This document shows positions 56,201-64,000 of a DNA stretch of 64,000 nt, piece after piece. The position numbers were made by a program, and so were the translations under genes. The notes below the pieces were generated by a model. It was given only the letters and a program-made list of their open reading frames with translations, was not told the DNA's origin and did no database searches. The stretch spans positions 18,642,387 through 18,706,386 of the forward strand of contig CM034392.1 of the NCBI GenBank assembly GCA_019925095.2, read 5' to 3'. The DNA comes from Dendrolimus kikuchii. Taxonomy: Eukaryota; Arthropoda; Insecta; Lepidoptera; Lasiocampidae. Each line of letters starts with the position of its first letter. Position 1 is the first letter of the stretch.

Positions 56201-56644
56201 ATATATAATTTTAATTTTTAATCCTATGTGCTTATTCGATTTCTAAACATAAACGTTTCAATGTTGTATATATAGTACAAAGGCAGTAGGTAAGTAGTTG
56301 GTTCACTTAAAAGTCGTTATATTTCTTGACAACACTATTCACTAACACACACTTGCGTATACTTACGTTAACTGCATGCACTTAGCTCCCGTCGAGTAAT
56401 ACTAGACGTCTTTAAAGCGTATAGAACGAGGTATTAAAAAAGTCACAGTAGCAAAGTGAACATGTTATCCTCACTCCATATCAAACATGGGCTTACCGGT
56501 TTTACTGTCCTAATATGTATTTTGCCATCGAGAGAAAATCTACACATTATTATTACGATAGATAGATAACTCTTTTCCTCATTATATACCCATACAACCT
56601 TAATGTTATAATGAGGAAGAACGAAAGTCACGTGACTTAAAGAA
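56201..56644. other. No recognised feature
   Basis: AT-rich; nothing supported. Confidence 0.4.
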
Positions 56645-56815
56645 TGTTAAACTTCAAGATGACTGGGTACAAATGTAATGGTAGAACAAAAAAAGAGATG
56701 GATGGATTGTCTGAAGGATGATATGTTATGTTATAATAAAGGAGTGTGGAAGGAAAAGACATATTGTGCCGACTCTAAATAATTGGGATATGGTGAAAGA
56801 AAATAGAGAGATAAC
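56645..56815 (+). pseudogene. RTE-type LINE 3' end, old
   Basis: Pieces in different frames read GRTKKEMDGLSEG or, shifted, KKRWMDCLKDDM, then KGVWKEKTYCADS and LGYGERK. This is the C-terminus of an RTE-type ORF distinct from LINE-R. Several frameshifts are present. Confidence 0.5.
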
Positions 56816-57139
56816 TCTTTTCCAAGTAGGTACTTATTAATAAGTCTTATTTATACCTTCCGTTTCCAAAACAATATTTTCTGTTATGGGTAATAAATTA
56901 GCCCTACCTAATACCTATTCCAGTTCTATAACGAACCAAATATGCTAAATGTAAATGTCATTACCTAATAGTTTACCCTATAATTATTTTACTGTAGCAA
57001 TTTTGCCACAAGAAAGGCTTTATACCAACTTAATGATTAAATAAAATAGTGAAGAAAATTGCCTTAAATTGATTTACAGAAAATAAATTGAACATTTTTA
57101 ATTTCTCTTGAACATTTAAGCTTTTTAAAAATGCGATAT

Positions 57140-57435
57140 AATATCAGCCCATAAACGTCCCACTTTTAAGATCGTCCCTTCCCATTTTTGAGAAACAAAC
57201 ATTATACCCACCATACTTATTCAAGGTTATTGGTGTATTTCACACATCGCAAATCTCGATTTCAAATGTACAGGTTTTCAAATATTAAGGTGCTTGTCCT
57301 TCACCCTCAACACGTGATAATTTGAATAAATAGTTACCTTAAGTAAAAAAATGTCTGAACGGTGCATTCTCTCCAAACATGATTCGAATCCATGTCATTG
57401 AAATGAAATGTAGATGCTTTAGCTACTAAACTCTT
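57140..57435 (-). mobile_element. SINE S1, minus strand, nearly complete
   Basis: The plus strand begins CAGCCCATAAACGTCCCACT (the 3' end of S1) and ends in a tRNA-like head. Read on the minus strand this contains TTTAGTAGCTAAAGCATC and a B-box-like GGATTCGAATCATG. Confidence 0.6.
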
Positions 57436-57659
57436 ACAATTTAACAAGGTAAGTATTCAAGTAATACAACATGTCATTAATCACAATTTCTCTACGTTCG
57501 TATTTAAGCAGATAGTTTGTCAAAGTTTCGTTTATAGCCCTTGTGCCCATGCCACACATAGTATCATCATATGCGCCTTAAAACTGCGTTTAACTCGTGA
57601 TATATTGCATACTCCAAGTCTCGCTTTCACAGATACTTCCATTAAGTTAATGATGCGGC

Positions 57660-58118
57660 CAGGGCCGTCTTTACCCAGGTGTGTAAGGGGTGCGTATCAC
57701 TTGGTCGCAGGGATCTAGGGGGCGCAAGCGGATGGATTTCAATAATTAAAGAACAACCTCACGACATTCACGATCGTCATGAGCACACGATTTTATAAGA
57801 TCTGACCCATGACACTTCACTCCCTACATGACTATTTAGATTAAAAGAAAACTCTCAGTTAATGTGTAGGCCTATAAACAATCGAATTCCTCATACCTCC
57901 AAACATCCATATGAACCTAGTAGTTTCAGAAAAAAAAATATAACATACAAAGACAGACAAACAGACTTGACGAATGCACTAATGGTTTGTGTTTTTGCTA
58001 AAAATGCTAACGAACCTTAAAAATGAAACTTAAAAATTAAATATTTATTTTATTGTTGATAAGGGGAGCGCAACCTGATTTTCGCATCCCGGCGCCTAAT
58101 AAGCTTAAGACGGCCCTG
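57660..58118. mobile_element. hAT-like non-autonomous element, 459 bp
   Basis: 12-bp inverted ends CAGGGCCGTCTT lie at 57660-57671 and 58107-58118. The adjoining 8-mers (GATGCGGC and GGTGTGAC) match at five positions and differ only by transitions, as expected of a decayed 8-bp target duplication. The ends and duplication size suit the hAT superfamily. The interior is non-coding, with a GACAGACAAACAGAC scrap from another repeat. Confidence 0.6.
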
Positions 58119-58504
58119 GGTGTGACGATCCTGAATTGCTTCCTGCGTCGAACGTGCCATTGACGGCGTAACTGCAGCGCTTCTGTGTTATCTCTGCCTG
58201 AAAAAACAAGCTGGCAGTTTTGAGGTTTTTATTTTAATAAAAAAAGCCCAGCTCTGTATGTACAGCAATAATCTGTATTGTTACAAAATATTTCAACAAA
58301 CATTTAGGTATAAAAAGTTAATCCGGTTTATCTTGGATTAAAAAATATTTTCAAAGCACTTTTTGTGTACTTAGACGTCAATAATTTCTTTTAGGATTCG
58401 ATTTCGATGTCGTTTTCATTTCTTTAAACTCCATGTGTACATAATTTAAAGGCCTTTGGTACTGAAATAAGAGAAAAAGATGAGTAGTCGTTATAGTCGT
58501 TATC
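58119..58504. other. No recognised feature
   Basis: AT-rich; nothing supported. Confidence 0.4.
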
Positions 58505-58625
58505 CTTTCTAATAAAACATCTGTGTGTGAGTAGTTCACACGCAATAGAAGTGAAACTTCAGAGAATATACTCACACATATTCTTCTCTAACTTTAATTA
58601 ATATATATTCCTTTAGCCTACATCC
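58505..58625 (+). repeat. Family C variant
   Basis: GTAGTTCACACGCAATAGAA, GTGAAACTTCAGAGAATATA, CTCACAC and CTTTAGCCTACATCCGTCAA match 37860-37995 inverted. Confidence 0.55.
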
Positions 58626-58946
58626 GTCAACATATCCACAAACATATGTACAAACAGATGTATAAATATATGTCTATATATAAAATATAAATCAAAAAGT
58701 CAATCTAAATTACACTTTAAATAACTTACATAAAGTTCAAAATTCAATGCACTGTTATACATAATTTCCTTTGATCTACGAATAAAAGAATATTTGCTCT
58801 AAATATATACAGATAGAGCTAAAAATCATTTGAAATCTTTTAAATTTTATCAAAATTGAAAATTAATAATAAAGGGTAAAGAGAAATGTGTTTTATTTGG
58901 AATTAAATAAGGTTGAATTTTATATGTTTATCTCTGAATATATGTA

Positions 58947-59055
58947 GTCGCGAAAACTTAAGAAAATATTATGTATTTTTTTTGTGTCACTTTTTCGTTT
59001 CATCGATTTTCAAAATACAACGATTCTAAAGAAGTTTTACTTCAAAAAATAACGA
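58947..59055 (-). repeat. Family E scrap and family C block
   Basis: CGCGAAAACTTAAGAAAATA belongs to family E. From 58978, GTGTCACTTTTTCGTTTCAT and ACAACGATTCTAAAGAAGTT belong to family C. Confidence 0.55.
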
Positions 59056-60232
59056 AAGCGTCTGAGAACTAAATGTGGAACGACTGAATAAGTCGATGTA
59101 CGAGGGATCATCTAGACTAGAATATCGCTGGACGTGTGCGTGCTTCAGTCCTTTTATAATATAATTACATAATATTAATACATATTATTGGAAAACTGCT
59201 AGGTCGCTAATTTTTAACGAGACGTTAAGCCTGTGTTTTCGAAATCAGTGCCCTCCCAAATATTTATCGACAGTAAAATTAATGTTAAGGCAGAGCAAAA
59301 CGCGGGAAAAGTGGCGTGTCAGAGACCAAAAGACGCTTTGAACCGCTGAGCCAAGTGAGTTATTCATACAAAAATTTAACAATTTGAATGTTTATATGCG
59401 CATCTATTCTTTCTTTACAACCTTATGTATAAACCAGCTTTCATGAAACGTGATACATACCTACCTACCTTTAGGAATAGGAGATAATGCAGGATATTTT
59501 TTTTCAGAAAATTTAGTTTTGCGGCATATAATTTACTATAGCGAGACCGCATAAAAACCTTTGTAACATAACATGTTTGTGTACTTAGGTATCGAATTGC
59601 AGAGGTCAGTTGGGGGAGCAGAGGGGGAAACTATAATAGGCAGCCTAATGGCGGCAAATGTGTAAATCCACCATTGTGAAAAACCCAATTAATACGAATA
59701 GAGAGCAATATTTAACTTATGCCGGGTTCTTATATCTTACTATTCATACATTCGATTTACTTCGTGAATACTTAATGTAAACCCCATACAAATTATGTCA
59801 ACTTTGTACCAATGGTAAGATAAAAGAATGCATATTGAATAGTATAATACATATAGACACCGGGATAAATGGACAGTACATGAAAAACAAGCGTAATAGA
59901 GATAACTCAGCATTGTTTCAATGAAAGGGTCCAATTCAGTCTTGATACAATCCCGTCTGACTCTTATCATGAAATTAATCAAATTACTCAAATCAAAGTT
60001 CGAGAAATCCCGGCATACCCCAAGAGGGAGAACCGAAGTACATTTATTGTCCACACTTATACGGTTCCAATTGAATCTCCGGTTGATAAATTAATTTTAA
60101 TACATTAGTTAAGTTAGCGGCCCGGAAAATTAGCCAGTTATTTTATTCCACGCAGAGATTTCCCCGTGGCTATGCCGAGCGAAACACGCTAGGTAGTAAC
60201 CCTATGTTACTTGCCTACATAAAAACTAAATA
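59056..60232. other. No recognised feature
   Basis: AT-rich. A minus-strand 104-codon frame (60054-59740) has no recognisable domain. Confidence 0.4.
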
Positions 60233-60807
<575 letters not shown>

Positions 60808-60811
<4 letters not shown>

Positions 60812-61599
60812 TTTTTATATATGTTAGACCTAAAACTTTACTGTTTCTTGTTCAATGCTAACTAGGTCCATATAGCCTACACAGCTGCCCAGCAAAATAT
60901 AGAAATAAGTCAAAGCCAGCCTGATTTGAAGTAATACAATGACCGACTTGTTTCTTATCACAACGTATTTGTTTGTGAGTTGAAAAAACGCGATTGAAGC
61001 GCCATCTATTTAACTAATATATCTATTTTATGGAAACGACATCATTTATACGGATAAAATGTATCTATCCTAAGTGTTAACTCGGGTTACAAGACAGCAC
61101 TATATCGAGTTTCATTTACATCCGTTTAGTAGTTTTCACGTAATGCTCTAACGGACAGACAGACGTACAGAAATACAGACAGACAAAAATTCTAAAAATT
61201 GTATTTTCGGAATCTCCTGGTTAGCCTTCCTGATTGTTTTTCACATTTTTAAACCCAATGTACAACAAACTCGAACCATTTACAGATTTTTTATAGCATA
61301 GACAGACAATTCCGATTGTGTGATGAGACCAATGAGACCATTATTGTGAATGCAATAAAATCGGGGTTGTTAGTATAAATCTCTGCGAGCAACAAAGGGG
61401 TTCCGTAGAGATAACCAATGTATATTTTCAAGTGGGCCCTCAGGACCAAAATCTGAATTACACGAAATATCGAAAAACACTCAATGGATTCTCGGGCCGA
61501 TTTGTCGGAAAATAAGTGGTATATTTAGATTTTTGAAAAATTAATCACCCTTGTCAGGATTCGTATGGGCTGATTTTATAAGCCGTTTATTATACAGTA
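60808..61599. other. No gene; repeat scrap
   Basis: 61085-61200 (CCGTTTAGTAGTTTTCACGT, then several GACAGACAG) has the look of a decayed non-autonomous element. Otherwise nothing. Confidence 0.4.
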
Positions 61600-62455
61600 A
61601 TCCATAAACGTCCCACTGCTGGGCTCGGGCCTTCCACTATAGAGGAACGGACAGTATACGGCCACGTTTGTCCAAGGCGTCGTGGCAGGTTTGACATATC
61701 GGTTATCTTGATGTGCAAGTTTCATCACGAAGTTTTCCTTTACCGTTGTTAGAACGTCATAATTGTAACAATATGCACATTATGCACGTTTTAAATTCCT
61801 TCGCCTATCCACTGCCCACAATTTGCGCTCTGATACGTATCGAAAACTTATGATACCTACACACACTTCATCCTATTATGATAATTCTTTTACAGTGTAG
61901 GCTGTCAAACTTTGGAATATGCTGCCTCTTACTGTCAGAGAGGCCAAATCCTTACCAACATTTAGATATTTTCTCAGGAAACACTATTTGTCCATAGATA
62001 GCTATGTCTGATTAACACAATATAATCATGCTAATACATTTATTATAATAAGGTATGTATTTTGAAATATATTATTGTATACGTATATATTTATGACTAT
62101 GTATATATGTATGTATTTGTGTACTTATTTGTTAAATTAATTTGAGTATTTATGTATCTATTGCCTTTTTCCTGCACAACGTGCATCGCCTGATTCAAAA
62201 TTTGTTTTTGATTTAGGATGCCTGGAAGAGATCGCTTGAACGATAAGGCCGCCTATTGTATTGTCTAGAAAATATTGTAAATATGGTCTGTTTTTGTAAT
62301 TGTATATTTTGGTGTGCAATAAAGTGTTCTCTCTCTCTCTCACTCACATTAGGTCAGAAAACTGTCTAAGAGGTACATGCGTTCCGGCCAGGATTCGAGC
62401 CCGCGCCCTTTGAGTTTGGTACGCGTGCGCTAGCCATTATGCTAGCACGATTTCT
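61600..62455 (-). mobile_element. SINE S1, minus strand, split by a LINE
   Basis: The 3' part is at 61600-61782 (CCATAAACGTCCCACTGCTG to ATATGCACATTA). The tRNA-like head is at 62345-62455, where the minus strand has ATAATGGCTAGCGCACGCGT as A box region and GGCTCGAATCC as B box. Joining the halves restores the order seen at 17518-17839. LINE-J occupies the gap. Confidence 0.8.
61783..62344 (+). mobile_element. LINE-J insertion with 7-bp target duplication
   Basis: CACATTA at 61776-61782 is repeated at 62345-62351. The coding end reads AVKLWNMLPLTVREAKSLPT and then FLRKHYLSIDSYV before a stop, with an internal stop upstream. The 3' UTR has CTGGAAGAGATCGCTTGAAC, GATAAGGCCGCC and AATAAAGTGTT, then (TC)n. 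It is a severely 5'-truncated jockey/CR1-type LINE, related to 12177-12839. Confidence 0.8.
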
Positions 62456-62769
62456 TTTCAATAAAATCGGTTAACTTAAAAATGTATTTTATCTATTTGT
62501 ATTATAACTGAGTATTCCTTTGGAGTTCTGTGGAAATTCTCTGGTATAAAAGTCTCATTAAGGCTCTAAGGGAGTGGACTGTCAAGGAAAATTGGTTCAA
62601 TTCTTAGTGGTTGAAGTGTACAAAGGAATAAATTCGTTTACTTAATCAAAGAGGGTCTTTTCTGAAGATCTGAATGGGGTCGATACTTTTTCCGGTTAAA
62701 ACTTAGCTTTTATTCGACGATTCAATCGAAAATGTTTTAAAAGATGTTAGATGAATAAAAATCCGTGGT
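62456..62769. other. No recognised feature
   Basis: AT-rich; nothing supported. Confidence 0.45.
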
Positions 62770-62897
62770 AGCTTTTTGACTAATGTACTCGCATCTCAAA
62801 TTTGCATTTCAGATGTCGTGGGTTCAAATCCTCGCCGGGAAACATCCGCCATGCATAAATAATATACAAGTGTTATGATATTCAAAATATATTTATT
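62770..62897 (+). mobile_element. tRNA-like SINE head, third type
   Basis: TCGTGGGTTCAAATCCTCGC (B box GGTTCAAATCC) follows a possible A-box region at 62771-62793. What follows differs from S1 and S2. No acceptor stem is seen, so it is not called as a tRNA gene. Confidence 0.45.
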
Positions 62898-62907
62898 TAT
62901 ATAACAA

Positions 62908-63025
62908 GAGTTATGAATGTAAAAGAAGCAAGTGAGGTGTGTAAGAATAAGCCTAAATGGCGCTCTGTTGTTCGTGCCTACCCCGCAAGGGAACTGACGT
63001 GAAGTTATGTATGTATGTATGTATG
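62908..63025 (+). mobile_element. LINE-R 3' fragment, 10-bp target duplication
   Basis: About 40 terminal codons plus (TATG)n. TATATAACAA flanks it at 62898-62907 and 63026-63035, although ACAA is also element sequence, so the true duplication may be shorter. It is almost identical to copies 1 and 2. Confidence 0.8.
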
Positions 63026-63035
63026 TATATAACAA

Positions 63036-63965
63036 ACACACGCAGATTGTCTTGTTATCACAATATACAAATTTTGTTCAAATACACACACTTATAATAT
63101 AGAAATAAAGTTCAATTTAATTATTCTATGGGTTTTGCACAAACCCTGTGATACCTAACAATTGGCCTTGCCTCGCCTTTGCTACCCCTTTGTAGGTAGT
63201 GGGGAAGGCCAAATAACGCCACTGTCTAACGGAGCTGTGATCCACGTACCGCGCCAACAGTATGACACAGAAATATATAAAAAAAGAAAAATAAAAACCC
63301 AAAAGATAAGTAAGGCCGGATAACCTTGTCCGTCAGGCGGATGAGAATTAAAAAAAACAGTACGTCAAACAAATTTAATATTTTACAAATTAAAAAGATA
63401 CAAGAGTAGCGGATATATTGCCCGTTCCCTAAAAATAGGGAGGCCAGCCATGGGAAGTTTATACGCTATTTAAATATTTCATTTTATAAATTAACTATAG
63501 TATATCACGTTTTTAAAGGCAAAAAAAGGATTTAAATTTATCATTAAAACGCTACGCCAATGTTTACGGCAAAACGATTCCGATAAATCTCAATTGATTC
63601 TCTATTCATACCAGTATTGGCGTTAAATGGTTTTATTCATTTTAAGTATGTGCTGATAAATTGGATTTTGTTACGCTGTTATATTATTTATCGGTTGGTG
63701 AGTACGCAGAGGTCTTCAGTTGGTAGCATATATAGTTTTTTTGTGGGGGCACACGGGGGCACGCAGTGCCCTTAAAGGGAATTTCGACAATATTGAAAAA
63801 TTGCCGTAAAAACTGAAAAATGAAATAAAATCAATTTTGCCAACCATTAAAAAAAAAGGATTTTTTAATAGGTTTTTTGGAGTGGAGCTACAAACAAAAA
63901 ATTATACTTACAACTTTCGAGAATGAGCGTGCCCCCAAAAAAGAAGTGACAAAAAAAGGCCCGTA
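63036..63965. other. Decayed repeat pieces, no gene
   Basis: 63165-63260 (GCCTTGCCTCGCCTTTGCTA, GGGGAAGGCC) and 63425-63475 (an S1-like tail, AGCCATGGGAAGTTTATACG) are repeat remnants. The rest is AT-rich. Confidence 0.4.
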
Positions 63966-64000
63966 TCTATACTTATATATATATAAATCAATTGCTGTTC
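63966..64000 (+). mobile_element. Helitron H1, 5' end cut by the window
   Basis: A|TCTATACTTATATATATA, then AATCAATTGCTGTTC is the H1 start as at 46161. The element continues beyond the window. Confidence 0.75.

Overview
This window looks like intergenic and intronic DNA from an insect nuclear genome, almost certainly a moth or butterfly. It is AT-rich and has no operon-like gene spacing. It is crowded with repeat types typical of Lepidoptera: short Helitrons with A|TC...CTAG|T ends, tRNA-headed SINEs, 5'-truncated RTE-type LINEs ending in (TATG)n or (GAT)n, jockey/CR1-type LINE tails, many small inverted-repeat elements and long (TA)n tracts. The species cannot be named from the sequence alone. 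Family names are from recognition of motifs, not from a database search.

Only one host gene can be supported. It has two plus-strand exons in matching phase: 7274-7456 (61 codons, two predicted membrane segments) and 25726-26136 (136 codons plus stop, a polar tail with a basic C-terminus). They are separated by an intron of about 18.3 kb. I do not recognise the protein. The 5' end of the gene is not established; a short coding-like stretch at 4987-5049 is a weak candidate.

The rest is transposon history. 1-7.2 kb: decayed repeats, a 730-bp inverted-repeat element and an RTE tail. 7.5-25.7 kb (the intron): two LINE types, several SINEs, a complete Helitron, a nested inverted-repeat element and a GC-rich LTR-like patch. 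26.1-41 kb: LINE 3' ends, Helitrons, hairpins and many copies of a roughly 300-bp dispersed repeat (family A here). 41-52 kb: two long, very similar RTE-type LINE insertions (LINE-R here), both with intact target-site duplications, plus a Helitron and several inverted-repeat elements. 52-64 kb: segmental tandem duplications, more family A, a hAT-like element, a threefold tandem array of LINE-R tails in (TA)n, and a LINE cleanly inserted into a SINE.

The strongest observations are insertion-scale events whose structure can be read directly: target-site duplications around four LINE-R loci; a 5' chimeric junction in one LINE-R copy; the LINE-R tail array at 60.3-60.8 kb; a LINE with a 7-bp duplication inside a SINE at 61.8-62.35 kb; and Helitron 5' ends that carry (TA)n tracts. 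I found no gene cluster or novel multi-gene system.
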